From positions 930,001 through 994,000 of the forward strand of contig NZ_CP036533.1 in assembly GCF_024585265.1 (NCBI RefSeq): a stretch of 64,000 bases of DNA, read 5' to 3'. Below the pieces are notes generated by a model. The model searched no databases. It was not told the origin of the DNA and worked only from the letters and a program-made list of their open reading frames with translations. Below are positions 25,411 to 34,750 of this stretch, piece by piece. Made by a program: the position numbers and the translations under genes. Numbering within the stretch: the stretch's first letter is position 1; each line of letters starts with the position of its first letter. Origin of the DNA: Bradyrhizobium sp. WBAH42. GTDB lineage: Bacteria; Pseudomonadota; Alphaproteobacteria; Rhizobiales; Xanthobacteraceae.

Positions 25411-28400
25411 CACCACGCATATCGTACGACGCCCTTGCCGGCGTAGCTGCGCGTGACGTTCGAGAACTCACCTTCAAACGTTGCAGCCGCGGACCAACCG
25501 TTCAGCCATGCCTCCTCCGCCGACGCGCTGACGAGCACGGCATCGGCGGCCTGTGCGGCGCCATTGACCACGAAGCTCGAGCCGGGCAGCGCCTGGAAGG
25601 TTGCTCCGATCGAGCGATCAGGGTTGAAATCATGCGCCCAGGCAAGACGGCCGCGCAGCGTGGCAATGCCGTCGGCCATGCCGAAGGACTTGTCCGTGCG
25701 CAGGCCGAGTTCGCTGCGGCTGGCGGTGACAATCTTCGAAGCGTAGCTGAGCGCAAAGGTGTCGTTGCCGGTGATCGCCCGCTCCGTATAGGCCGGCAGG
25801 TCGAACGCCGTGAACTGGGCCGCGGCATAAGGCGTGATGCCGACGCCGCCGATCCAGGGCGCGACGAAGCGATATCCACCTTCGAGCCGGCCGGAATAGG
25901 CGTTGGCCTTGAAGCGCGCCTGGAGATGGTCGGCACCGGCGATGATGACCGTGCGATCGGTAGTAATGTCCTGCCAGCCATAGGCGAGCGCGCCCGTGAC
26001 ATAGGCCGCGCCTGCATTGTGCCGCACGAACGCGCCGGCCTGGAACAGGTCGGAGCGGCCGGTGCCGCCATTGGCCACCGAGAAGCTGGTGCCCCCGCCG
26101 GCGAGCGCGAAGCCCGCAACGGTATGCGGCGAGAGCCAATAGTCGGCGCCGGCGACTGCGCCGGCGATGCGGCTGGTTGCATTATTCGAGCCGATTTGCA
26201 CGTTGCCGTCGGTGGTCTGCGAGCCACCAAAGCCTGCGGCCCATGCACTCCAGCGGGATTCGAAGGTCTGCGCGGGCGCCGCCTTGCGGGAGATCGCCGC
26301 GTAGGCGTCACGCTCGGCACCGCTGCGCTTGCGGCCACCGGCTGACGCCGGCGCATCGCCAGCGTATCCCGTCACACCGGCTGACGCGTGAGGATCGCCG
26401 CGCCCGGCCAGGAACGGGTCGGTCAGCGTGCCCATGAACTGGCTCATGGCGTTGAAAGTCGTCTGCTGCGAGCCGGTCGCAGTCTCGCCCGAGGCCTGCG
26501 TCAGGGCGTTCATCAGCGGCGCACCGGCCATTGCGAACAGGGCATTGAAGCCCGCCGGCAGCGCCGCGCCTGTTATCAATGGCGCGTCGATCCCCGCCGC
26601 AACGTTCCGCACATTGACGCTGGCATTGCTGGGGAGCGAATACGACAGCAGGCCGGGATCGAGCGTCAGCAGCACGTCGTTGCCGACATAGCTCAGCCGG
26701 GCGTTGCGCGCGAAGCTGTTTGCGGTCAGGAAATCCACGCCCGTGAAGGTGCCGCTCACGTTGCCTGCGCTCGCGATCGTGTAGGTCGTCGTCGTCGCCA
26801 GGCGCGCCAGCGGATCCACCACCACCTTGCCGCCGAGGCCGGCCGTGCCGGTGACGTTGAGCCGGTCGGCGCTGTGACCGGCGGCGTCCACGTCCACCAT
26901 GAACCTGCCGCTCGCGCCCTGAACGAAATCGCCGGTCAGCGTCGTGGTGCCGACCGCGCCGACCCCAAGCGGAGCCAGCATGCCGCCGTTGCTCAGCAGA
27001 TTGCCGGCGCCGAGATCCACCGTCGCGCCGCTGTTGAACACGCTGCCGGACAGGTTGTTGAAGGCGTTGCTGCCGCCGCCGAGCACGACATTGCCGCTGA
27101 CGATACCGGAATTGTTCACGGTGTCGTTGCCGGTGCTCGCCAGAACTGCATCGAGACCGCCCATGATTCTGGCCGTCGCATCGATGCTCACGGTATTGGT
27201 TGCGCCGCCGTCCAGCCGGATGCCCGCGAGCGCGCCCGACACGACGCCGCCGCTGGCCGTGACCTCGAGATTGCCTCCCCCGCTCGCATAGATGGCGTTG
27301 CCCGACGCGGACGAAACCGTGCCGGTGCTGTTCACGGTGACATTGCCGGGCGCGTAAGCGCGGATGCCGTCGGCAAATGCGCTGATGGTCCCGCGGCTGG
27401 TGACGGAGGTCACTCCGGCAACCGTTACGGCGTGAATTCCTTCGCCTGCGGAGGAGACGATGTCGCCGGCACTGTCCACAGTCGTAAAGTATCCGAACAG
27501 GTTCGTCATGCCCGCAAAGATGCCGTAGGTGGAACCGCTTACGTTTCCACGGCTGGTGATTCCCACGGCCTGCTGCCCGATGATGTACATCCCCGCGCCG
27601 TTGCTCACGGCGATGTTGCCGATGCTGTTCACGCCGACGCCGCCGCCGGTCGCCGCGATGCCGGTGTCATGGGCGACGAGATCACCGCGGCTGGTGATGC
27701 TGACGCTGTCCGCCGCCGCGACGAAGATGGCGTTGCGTCCAGCCGAGATATTGCCGTTCTGCGTGACCGTCGCAGAACCGCTCGAGGTACTCACAAAGAT
27801 GCCGTCGTTAGTGGCGGCGGCGATGTTACCGCGTTGCGAAACCGTGATGTGGCCGAAGATGGAGAACGCAAGGATGCCTGCGGTAGCTGCGATGTTTCCC
27901 GTGCTGTTGACGGTAACATCAAAGTCGGCGGTTGCCTCGATGCCCCCAACGGCCGCGTTGATGTTGCCGACGGTAGTGACGTTTACGGTGTTGGAGAGGG
28001 TCAGCGCGGAAACCCCATAGGTCGTCCTCGACGTGATGTCGCCAGTGTGCGCAATGACGACGGGGCCGTTGGACAAGGCGGTCTGTACCCACGCATGAAT
28101 GCCGTCACTATACGCGTCGATCGTGCCGCTACTGGTGATGCTGATGTCGGTGGTACCGCCGGCGGCCCCACCGACCGTCGTGAAGTAGATGCCGGCGCCG
28201 CCGGCCGAGCTGATGTTGCCGGCGTGATTGATGGTCACGCTGCCGTTGACTGTGCCGGTAATTGCGTCGGTGATTCCAGTCGCGTGGATGGCATACGGCC
28301 CGAGGTCGCTGTTGATGGTGACGTTGCCGTTGCCCTTGTTGAAGGAAATCGCGGCGACGCCGGAGCCCGGCGCGATGTCGGTCGTCAGCGCATTGACGTT

Positions 28401-28655
28401 GAGCGTGCCGATCACGCCTGGGTTGAAATCGGCCGCACCGATCCCGGCCGATTGATCGCCGCTACAGGTGGCGGTGTCGCCGACAATCGTGCAACTGCCC
28501 GGTCCGGCCTGCGCCGGCTCCAGTTCGGCCAGCCAGAATGCACCGCTTGCCACCGTGCCGAGCAGCGCCAGGCGCAAACGCCGGCGTCCATGGAGCCGTT
28601 CTTCCGCCGCCGCGCCGATGCGCAACGGCGCCCTTCCATTCCGCATCACGTCCAC
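25410..28655 (-). CDS. Autotransporter (type Va) surface protein
   Basis: A 1081-residue protein. After a 23-residue basic leader and a signal-like segment (LALLGTVASGAFWLAELEPAQA, split across residues 29-51), the passenger (about 55-700) is built of 20-30-residue beta-helix units such as VTVNSTGNIAATAGI and SVSITSRGDLVAHDTGIAAT. An autochaperone-like stretch (LTGDFVQGASGRFMVDVDA) precedes a roughly 280-residue barrel (from SRWSAWAAGFGGSQ) ending in VVRYAW with a terminal aromatic. No catalytic motif or RGD is seen, so an adhesin is likeliest. GTG at 28655 or ATG at 28646 could start it. First gene of the operon with the ligase and GH5 genes. Confidence 0.88.
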   Translation of the reverse strand: MDVMRNGRAPLRIGAAAEERLHGRRRLRLALLGTVASGAFWLAELEPAQAGPGSCTIVGDTATCSGDQSAGIGAADFNPGVIGTLNVNALTTDIAPGSGVAAISFNKGNGNVTINSDLGPYAIHATGITDAITGTVNGSVTINHAGNISSAGGAGIYFTTVGGAAGGTTDISITSSGTIDAYSDGIHAWVQTALSNGPVVIAHTGDITSRTTYGVSALTLSNTVNVTTVGNINAAVGGIEATADFDVTVNSTGNIAATAGILAFSIFGHITVSQRGNIAAATNDGIFVSTSSGSATVTQNGNISAGRNAIFVAAADSVSITSRGDLVAHDTGIAATGGGVGVNSIGNIAVSNGAGMYIIGQQAVGITSRGNVSGSTYGIFAGMTNLFGYFTTVDSAGDIVSSAGEGIHAVTVAGVTSVTSRGTISAFADGIRAYAPGNVTVNSTGTVSSASGNAIYASGGGNLEVTASGGVVSGALAGIRLDGGATNTVSIDATARIMGGLDAVLASTGNDTVNNSGIVSGNVVLGGGSNAFNNLSGSVFNSGATVDLGAGNLLSNGGMLAPLGVGAVGTTTLTGDFVQGASGRFMVDVDAAGHSADRLNVTGTAGLGGKVVVDPLARLATTTTYTIASAGNVSGTFTGVDFLTANSFARNARLSYVGNDVLLTLDPGLLSYSLPSNASVNVRNVAAGIDAPLITGAALPAGFNALFAMAGAPLMNALTQASGETATGSQQTTFNAMSQFMGTLTDPFLAGRGDPHASAGVTGYAGDAPASAGGRKRSGAERDAYAAISRKAAPAQTFESRWSAWAAGFGGSQTTDGNVQIGSNNATSRIAGAVAGADYWLSPHTVAGFALAGGGTSFSVANGGTGRSDLFQAGAFVRHNAGAAYVTGALAYGWQDITTDRTVIIAGADHLQARFKANAYSGRLEGGYRFVAPWIGGVGITPYAAAQFTAFDLPAYTERAITGNDTFALSYASKIVTASRSELGLRTDKSFGMADGIATLRGRLAWAHDFNPDRSIGATFQALPGSSFVVNGAAQAADAVLVSASAEEAWLNGWSAAATFEGEFSNVTRSYAGKGVVRYAW

Positions 28656-28839
28656 TCAGTCCAAATGGTCTCGAGCGACTCTTAGCGGACCTTGACACCG
28701 GCCAATGTGCCGTGCGTCTCAGGCGGGAAGATTTTCATACCGTCTACCTTGGAGATCACCGGGGCGTGGCGACACGGCCCAACGCGCGATCCAGGAGCCC
28801 GAGCGGATCGGACCCTCGACAGGCTGGAAGAAGGCGACG

Positions 28840-29301
28840 TTACGCCGCCGTTGCCGGCGGCAGCGCCAGCACGGAATAGATCGCCTGGGCATCGCGCGAG
28901 GCGCGGAGCTTCTTGGCGATGTCCTGGTCGCGGAGCAGGCGGGCGATGCGGGCCAGCGCCTTGAGGTGATCCGCGCCGGCGCCTTCGGGGGCGAGCAGCA
29001 GGAAGACGAGATCGACCGGCTGGCCGTCCATCGCCTCGAAATCGATCGGGCGATCGAGCCGCGCGAACAGGCCGAAGATCTTCTCCAGCTTGGGCAGCTT
29101 GCCGTGCGGAATGGCGACGCCATAGCCGACCGCGGTGGTGCCTAGCTTCTCCCGCTGTAGCAGCACCTCGAACACCGCGCGCTCGTTCTGCCCGGTCAGC
29201 TCGGCGGCCTTGGCCGCGAGCTCCTGCAGGGCCTGCTTCTTGCTGTTGACTTTCAATGCCGGGAGAATCGCCTCGGGTGCGACCAGATCGGTAATCGGCA
29301 T
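28840..29301 (-). CDS. ptsN: PTS IIA-like nitrogen regulatory protein PtsN
   Basis: EIIA-Ntr, the output of the nitrogen phosphotransferase relay, regulates potassium uptake and other targets according to its phosphorylation. The 153-residue protein has the phospho-site His in GYGVAIPHGKLPKLEKIFGL and the acidic/loop region PVDLVFLLLAPEGAGADHLK. MPITDLVAPEAILPALKV is the family start. It follows rpoN and hpf on the same strand, with a 229-base gap after hpf that shows no gene. Confidence 0.95.
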   Translation of the reverse strand: MPITDLVAPEAILPALKVNSKKQALQELAAKAAELTGQNERAVFEVLLQREKLGTTAVGYGVAIPHGKLPKLEKIFGLFARLDRPIDFEAMDGQPVDLVFLLLAPEGAGADHLKALARIARLLRDQDIAKKLRASRDAQAIYSVLALPPATAA

Positions 29302-29530
29302 GGAAGCTTTCCGAGGTGAATTAAACCGTCAGGTTCCGATTTGGCTGGCTTGATAGACCAAGCCCGGCCGGCGTCAATAACATGAAGCAGGAGGGGGACT
29401 TAGCCCAAGCCCTACCAAGTCCAGATGTGGGGGGCTTCTACTCCAACGCAATCCCGGTGCCAACTCCCGCGTGCGGCTTTGCCCCTGTCATTGTTAAGGG
29501 CCGGGATGGTACGGGTGCCGGCCCACGGGC

Positions 29531-30136
29531 CTAGCCGCCGGCCTGGCCGTCCACCTTGGCTCCCGGCGGGTCGATCCAGCCCACATTGCCGTCCGCCCTG
29601 CGGTAAATGATGTTCACCCGGCCGGACGAGCCATGCTGGAATACCAGGCAGGGTGCCCCGCTGAGGTCGAGTTCCATGACGGCTTCGCTGACCGAGAGCC
29701 GCTTTAGCGACGTGGTTTGCTCGGCGATGATGACGGGGCTGTAGCCGGCGACTTCGTCCTCGCCCTCTCCGGGCGCTTCCAGCACATAACTGGTGGCGTC
29801 GAGCGCAGCCATCGCCTCGGAGGCGGCATGGGCCTTGCGCGCGGAACGGTCCTTGAGCCGGTTCTTGTAGCGTCGCAGCCGCCTCTCGATCATCAGCAGC
29901 GCCTGGTCGGCACTGGCATAGGCATCCGGTGCGTTCGAATCGGCCTCCAGCGTGATTCCCGAATCGAGATGCAGGGCGCAATCGGTGCGAAAGCCGAAGC
30001 CGTCCTTGCTCAGCGTGATGTGGCCGGAATAATTGCCGTCGAAATATTTGCGCAGCACCTCGTCGGTGCGGTCGGCAACGCGGCCGCGCAGGGCCTCGCC
30101 GACGCTGATGCTCTTGCCCGAGATTCTGAGAGTCAT
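29531..30136 (-). CDS. hpf: Ribosome hibernation promoting factor, long form
   Basis: Binds the 30S subunit and, through its C-terminal domain, pairs ribosomes into inactive 100S particles in starvation. The 201-residue product has the N-terminal domain (MTLRISGKSISVGEALRGRV, YFDGNYSGHITLSKDGFGFR) and the dimerising C-terminal domain (VIIAEQTTSLKRLSVSEAVM, then NIIYRRADGNVGWIDPP). The ATG at 30134-30136 starts the family domain; the longer frame from 30217 has no support. It is 81 bases after rpoN; older annotations call it sigma-54 modulation protein. Confidence 0.93.
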   Translation of the reverse strand: MTLRISGKSISVGEALRGRVADRTDEVLRKYFDGNYSGHITLSKDGFGFRTDCALHLDSGITLEADSNAPDAYASADQALLMIERRLRRYKNRLKDRSARKAHAASEAMAALDATSYVLEAPGEGEDEVAGYSPVIIAEQTTSLKRLSVSEAVMELDLSGAPCLVFQHGSSGRVNIIYRRADGNVGWIDPPGAKVDGQAGG

Positions 30137-30217
30137 GTGATGCCTCGCTTGGTTGGTGCCCAGCTTGGATCGGTCTCGATGGGGCATCGAGAGTAGCGCG
30201 ATTTGGCGCCAGCGCAA

Positions 30218-31840
30218 TCAGGCCGGTTCGGGATTGCGGGAGCGATCGGACAAGGCGGTAGAGAGGACGTTACCAAGAGCACTCTGCTTGTCGCGGCGGC
30301 GTTGCACCGAGGAGGGTATGCGCATGGCTTCGCGGTACTTCGCGACCGTGCGGCGGGCAATATCAATGCCCGAGGCGCGCAAGCGTTCCACGATGGTGTC
30401 GTCCGACAGGATCGCGGAGGGCTCCTCCGAATCGATCAGCTGCTTGATGTGGTGACGCACGGCTTCCGCCGAATGCGCTTCGCCGCCGTCGGCCGAGGCG
30501 ATCGAGGCCGTGAAGAAATATTTCAGCTCGAATGTGCCGCGATTTGTCGCCATGTATTTGTTGGCGGTGACGCGCGACACCGTGGATTCATGCATCTGGA
30601 TGGCGTCGGCGACCGCCTTCAGATTGAGCGGCCGCAAATGCGCGACGCCATGGGTGAAGAACCCGTCCTGCTGGCGCACGATCTCGGTTGCCACTTTCAG
30701 GATGGTGCGGGCGCGCTGGTCGAGCGCGCGCACCAGCCAGGTCGCGTTCTGCAGCGCGTCGGTGAAATAGGACTTGTCGCCGTCCTTGCCGATCTTCTTC
30801 GACAGCTCGGAATAATAGGTCTGGTTGACCAGCACGCGCGGCAGGGTGTCGCTGTTGAGCTCGACATGCCAGCCGCCGTCGGGACCCGGACGGACATAGA
30901 CATCGGGCACCATGGTTTGCAGGCGCGCCGAGCCGAACTTCATGCCGGGCTTGGGATTGAGGCGGCGGATCTCGCCGATCATGTCGGCGATGTCCTCGTC
31001 GTCGACGCCGCAGATCTTGCGCAGCGCCGCGACGTCGCGCTTGGCGAGCAGATCGAGATGCTCGACCAGCGCCTGCATCGCGGGGTCGTAGCGGTCGAGC
31101 TCGCGCAGCTGGATCGCCAGGCATTCGCTGAGAGAGCGCGCGCAGACGCCGGGCGGATCGAACTTTTGCAGCACGGCGAGGACGTTTTCGACCTCGGCCT
31201 GCGACGCGCCCAGACGCTCGGCGGCCTGGCCGAGATCGGGCGGCAGATAGCCGGCTTCGTCGACGAGGTCGATCAGGTACTGGCCGATCATGCGCTGCGC
31301 GGGCGCGGTGAAGGCCACCGAGAGCTGCTCGGCGAGATGGTCCGACAACGTTGTCTCGGCCGCGACAAAAGCTTCGAGATTGTAGTCTTCGTCACCGGAG
31401 GCGCCGCCGCCCCATTCGGTATAGGTGGTCGGCGCCGCATCCTGGGCGTTGCGCGCCGCAGCCTCGGCCGGCTCCTCGGAGAAGACGTTGTCGAGGCCGG
31501 TGTCCAGGGTCTGCTCGATCTCGGCGCGGGTGCCGAGTTCCTTGCTCATCCATTCTTCCTGGCCCGGCTCGAAACCCTCGGCACTGCCGCTGAAGCCATC
31601 CTCGCCCTGGCCATCGCCTTGGCCACCCTCGGCATCGCCGTAACTGCCGGCCTCGGCCGGGGCGTCCGCGGGGGCCTCGTCACTGGCCCGCTCCAGCAGA
31701 GGGTTTCGCTCGAGCTCCTCTTCCACGAAGGTCGTGAGATCGAGATTGGACAATTGCAGCAGCTTGATCGCCTGCATCAGCTGCGGCGTCATGACCAGCG
31801 ACTGCGATTGCCGGAACTCTAATCTCTGCGTAAGCGCCAT
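30218..31840 (-). CDS. rpoN: RNA polymerase sigma-54 factor
   Basis: Directs polymerase to -24/-12 promoters controlling nitrogen use, nitrogen fixation, motility and others, with enhancer-binding activators. The 540-residue protein shows region I (MALTQRLEFRQSQSLVMTPQ, then LMQAIKLLQLSNLDL), an acidic region II (GDAEGGQGDGQGEDGFSGSA), the core-binding domain, a DNA-contact HTH (ESTVSRVTANKYMATNRGTF) and the RpoN box ARRTVAKYRE near the end. Bradyrhizobium carries two rpoN copies, and the lpt-hpf-ptsN context suggests the housekeeping one. ATG at 31838-31840; 89 bases after lptB. Confidence 0.95.
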   Translation of the reverse strand: MALTQRLEFRQSQSLVMTPQLMQAIKLLQLSNLDLTTFVEEELERNPLLERASDEAPADAPAEAGSYGDAEGGQGDGQGEDGFSGSAEGFEPGQEEWMSKELGTRAEIEQTLDTGLDNVFSEEPAEAAARNAQDAAPTTYTEWGGGASGDEDYNLEAFVAAETTLSDHLAEQLSVAFTAPAQRMIGQYLIDLVDEAGYLPPDLGQAAERLGASQAEVENVLAVLQKFDPPGVCARSLSECLAIQLRELDRYDPAMQALVEHLDLLAKRDVAALRKICGVDDEDIADMIGEIRRLNPKPGMKFGSARLQTMVPDVYVRPGPDGGWHVELNSDTLPRVLVNQTYYSELSKKIGKDGDKSYFTDALQNATWLVRALDQRARTILKVATEIVRQQDGFFTHGVAHLRPLNLKAVADAIQMHESTVSRVTANKYMATNRGTFELKYFFTASIASADGGEAHSAEAVRHHIKQLIDSEEPSAILSDDTIVERLRASGIDIARRTVAKYREAMRIPSSVQRRRDKQSALGNVLSTALSDRSRNPEPA

Positions 31841-31929
31841 GAAGCAAGAACCGTTCCCAAAAATGGTCCGATTTTTGCTTATCCTAGTCCGAGCCCGATG
31901 TACACGTCTTGACGAAACGCAAAAACGGG

Positions 31930-32934
31930 CTAGAGGCGGAATTCCTCGCCAAGGTAAAGGCGGCGCACGTCCGGATCAGCCACGATCTCATCCGGAGTTC
32001 CCTCGGTCAAGATTTCCCCGGCATAGACGATATAGGCACGGTCGGTGAGGCCGAGCGTCTCGCGGACATTGTGGTCGGTGATGAGCACGCCGATGCCGCG
32101 ATTGGTGAGATGGCGGACGAGGTCCTGGATGTCGCCGACCGCGATCGGGTCGATGCCGGCGAAGGGCTCGTCGAGCAGCATGTAGTTCGGCCGCGTCGCC
32201 AGCGCACGCGCGATCTCGACGCGGCGGCGCTCACCGCCCGACAGCGCGATCGACGGTGATTTTCGCAGGCGCGTGATGTTGAACTCGTCGAGCAGCGAGT
32301 CAAGCTGCTGCTCGCGCTTCTTGCGCGAGGGCTCGACCACTTCGAGCACGGCGCGGATGTTCTGCTCGACGGTGAGGCCGCGGAAGATCGAGGCCTCCTG
32401 CGGCAGATAGCCGATGCCGAGCCGCGCGCGCTGATACATCGGGAGTTTCGTGACGTCGTGGCCGTCGAGCTCGATCGCGCCGCGATCGGCCTTGATCAGG
32501 CCGGTGATCATGTAGAAGACGGTGGTCTTGCCGGCGCCGTTCGGGCCGAGCAGGCCGACGGCTTCGCCGCGGCGCACATAGATGCTGACGCCGCGCACCA
32601 CCTGGCGGCTGCCGAAGGCTTTTTCCACGCTATGCACAGCCAGGAAGCCGGGCCGCTTCAACAGCTGCGGCCCGCCGCCACCGTTGGGCCTGGCGACAGT
32701 CCGGACCGGATGAACCGCCTGCGGGCGCGGCTCGGCCGGATAGTCGGCCTCGTAGTCACCTTGGAACTGGTCGGCCGCGCGCGGCTGGTCGCGGCCAATC
32801 GGTGGGGCGTCCCTAACAGGACTGGGCACGAGGCCGCCGACGCTGTCACCGAGCGCGGTGATGTCCTGACGCGCAAATCCTGGCCGGCCGCGCTTGGCGG
32901 GGCGCCGACGGAACATGCTGAAGAGATCGACCAT
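31930..32934 (-). CDS. lptB: LPS export ABC transporter ATPase LptB with N-terminal extension
   Basis: LptB drives extraction of lipopolysaccharide from the inner membrane with LptFG. The ATPase core begins near residue 97 ([20 protein letters not shown]) with Walker [13 protein letters not shown] (about 128-139), Q loop [20 protein letters not shown], signature [16 protein letters not shown], Walker [17 protein letters not shown] and switch HNVRETL. Total is 334 residues, against about 240 for enterobacterial LptB: the extra ~95 N-terminal residues are rich in Pro, Arg and Asp and look disordered. ATG at 32932-32934. Lies between rpoN and lptA. Confidence 0.92.
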   Translation of the reverse strand: MVDLFSMFRRRPAKRGRPGFARQDITALGDSVGGLVPSPVRDAPPIGRDQPRAADQFQGDYEADYPAEPRPQAVHPVRTVARPNGGGGPQLLKRPGFLAVHSVEKAFGSRQVVRGVSIYVRRGEAVGLLGPNGAGKTTVFYMITGLIKADRGAIELDGHDVTKLPMYQRARLGIGYLPQEASIFRGLTVEQNIRAVLEVVEPSRKKREQQLDSLLDEFNITRLRKSPSIALSGGERRRVEIARALATRPNYMLLDEPFAGIDPIAVGDIQDLVRHLTNRGIGVLITDHNVRETLGLTDRAYIVYAGEILTEGTPDEIVADPDVRRLYLGEEFRL

Positions 32935-33142
32935 CCCCGCCTTCTAGCCTTTCGCGATCATCACGCGATCTGCCGTGCCGGCCTCGATTCGCCGGCGCAC
33001 CATGAATGAAGGGATGTCTCATGCCCAGTGAAACACGCCCGAAAAGCGGCAGACCCCGCTTCAAAAGCCCTGCGCGCTAGATACAGGCTCGCCCGCCAAG
33101 CTTCAACCTCGGATCGGGAGCACCCGATCCAAGTTGTTGAAT

Positions 33143-33859
33143 TCACTTTTGTTTAGTTGCGCCCGGCGATTGCAGAGGCGGCGGCGCGCCGGGTTTGGCG
33201 CCCTGGCCGCAATCATTGCTGCCGCCCTGCGGCAGCAATGCCTGCACCCGTCCGTTGTCGGCTTCCACGCGGGACACGCCGGTGGTCATGTCGACCATCA
33301 GACGATCACCGCGCAGCACGTTCTTGCACTGGGTCAGGACCACCTGGCCGCCCGCGCCGCCGAGCATGGTGATGAGATTGGTCTTGGTGTCGAACACCGC
33401 GGTCTCGCCCGTCACGACCTGGTCTTTCTGGGTGACCACGACATTGCCGCGCGCCTCGAGCCGCTTGATCGAGGAGCTGCCGCCCGGACCCGGCTGCGCC
33501 GACTGCATCGGCGCCGATTTCGCGCCTTTCGCTGCGGGCTGCGGCGCGGCCGGCTTGTCGCCGCCGCCCGATTCGTAAAACACCACCAGCGTCTTCGAGG
33601 TCATGGTGGTGTCGCCCTGCACGACCTTCACATTACCGGCGAAGGTCGCCTCCTTCTTCTTGTCGCGCATCTCGAGCGAGGCGGCTTCGATCTGGATCGG
33701 CTGATCGCGGTTCTGCGAAAAGCCCTGCATCGCATTGGGCACGCCCTGCATCGTGCTCTGCGCAAGCGCCGCACCGGTGACGAGCAGTGCGAGGCCGATT
33801 GCGAGCGCGGCCTTGCTGACAACAGCGTCACGCGGAAAACAGGTCATCATGAAAATCAC
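33143..33859 (-). CDS. lptA: LPS transport periplasmic protein LptA
   Basis: LptA forms the periplasmic bridge that carries LPS to the outer membrane. The 238-residue protein has a signal segment (ALAIGLALLVTGAALA) and OstA repeats: PIQIEAASLEMRDKKKEATF, AGNVKVVQGDTTMTSKTLVV, and VRLARGDRL-like TQCKNVLRGDRLMVDMTTGV. A Pro/Ala/Lys-rich insert (about 100-125) interrupts the jelly roll. A GTG at 33859 overlaps the lptC stop (GTGA); in-frame ATGs at 33850 and 33847 are alternatives. The 208-base gap before lptB contains no gene. Confidence 0.88.
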   Translation of the reverse strand: MIFMMTCFPRDAVVSKAALAIGLALLVTGAALAQSTMQGVPNAMQGFSQNRDQPIQIEAASLEMRDKKKEATFAGNVKVVQGDTTMTSKTLVVFYESGGGDKPAAPQPAAKGAKSAPMQSAQPGPGGSSSIKRLEARGNVVVTQKDQVVTGETAVFDTKTNLITMLGGAGGQVVLTQCKNVLRGDRLMVDMTTGVSRVEADNGRVQALLPQGGSNDCGQGAKPGAPPPLQSPGATKQK

Positions 33860-34587
33860 TTCGAATTGGCAGATTTGTTCTGAGGCGTGCGTGTCTTCGT
33901 CGGCGCAGGCTCGGGCGGTGCAGGCTGAACAGCGGCGGGCTCATCCAGCTTGTCCAGATGCATCACCACATTGCCCTCGAAGCGGATGACGTCGCCGCCT
34001 TCGGTAATTCGCAGGCGATCCGCGCTCAGCGTGCCATTGGTCAGCTTGACGTCGACGCGCTCGTCCGAGGAGACCGTGCCCTTGCCCATGTCGACGAAAG
34101 CCGAGTTCAGCCGCGCCTCATAGCCGGTCGAGGTGCGCAGCAAGATGTCCTTGCGCAGATCGAGCTGCTGCTGCTTGTTGTCGAAGCGGCCGGTGCGGGC
34201 GTCGAGGAACAGGGTCGATTGATCCTCCATCAACACCTTCGCGCGCAAGTCCTTGAGATCGACATGGTCAGGATCGGTGATGTCCTGCGTCGCGGTCTTG
34301 GCCCAGAGCTCGTAGGGCCGCTGATCGGGCGTGTAACCAGCGAGGTGCGGCGATTCCATCGTGATCTTGGTGCCCGACACCACCAGATTTCCGCTATCGA
34401 CCGGCAGCTTCGGTATCAGCATGCGGAACGGGTTGAAGATCGAGACGCCGACGATGGCGGCCATGGACAGCAGCACCGCACCCGGCACCGCGATGCGCAG
34501 AATCCGCACCAGGCGGCTGTGGCGCGCCGCGCTGGCGAACTTCGCCGCGAGCGCGGCGTCGTAGGTGGGATTCTGGGCCGAATTCAC
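33856..34587 (-). CDS. lptC: LPS export protein LptC
   Basis: A bitopic protein that receives LPS from LptBFG and hands it to LptA. 243 residues: cytoplasmic tail, one membrane helix (ILRIAVPGAVLLSMAAIVGV, about 33-55) and a periplasmic OstA-like domain (SPHLAGYTPDQRPYELWAKT; STLFLDARTGRFDNKQQQLD; DVIRFEGNVVMHLD). The conserved start NSAQNPTYDAALAAKFASAA is preceded by a GTG at 34585-34587, chosen as start; the long open frame upstream is low-complexity and not family-like. Confidence 0.85.
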   Translation of the reverse strand: MNSAQNPTYDAALAAKFASAARHSRLVRILRIAVPGAVLLSMAAIVGVSIFNPFRMLIPKLPVDSGNLVVSGTKITMESPHLAGYTPDQRPYELWAKTATQDITDPDHVDLKDLRAKVLMEDQSTLFLDARTGRFDNKQQQLDLRKDILLRTSTGYEARLNSAFVDMGKGTVSSDERVDVKLTNGTLSADRLRITEGGDVIRFEGNVVMHLDKLDEPAAVQPAPPEPAPTKTRTPQNKSANSK

Positions 34588-34750
34588 CTGGGTTCCTGCT
34601 TGCCTGGCTCCTGACGAGGAGCTCGCCGTGTCCGGTCGAGGGGGGCACCCCATTCTATCCGGCGCCGCCCAAATATGCAGCCGGCGACAGGCCGTTACGA
34701 AAGTGTCCGAAACGGGGCGGCAAGGGCCGGCCAATCGCCGCGCCGGGCGT

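Noticed and set aside
26388..28685. A long open frame (about 765 codons) opposite the autotransporter gene
   Set aside because: It is the antisense shadow of a repetitive high-GC gene; its translation is low-complexity Ala/Gly/Arg/Asp with no domain, while the reverse strand encodes a complete autotransporter.
28655..28839. Small gene between ptsN and the autotransporter
   Set aside because: Only short frames without ribosome sites or conserved features; treated as intergenic.
30137..30217. Possible sigma-54 promoter (TGGCGCCAAATCGCGC on the reverse strand) ahead of hpf
   Set aside because: The GG and GC dinucleotides are 9 or 11 bases apart instead of 10, so the -24/-12 spacing fails.
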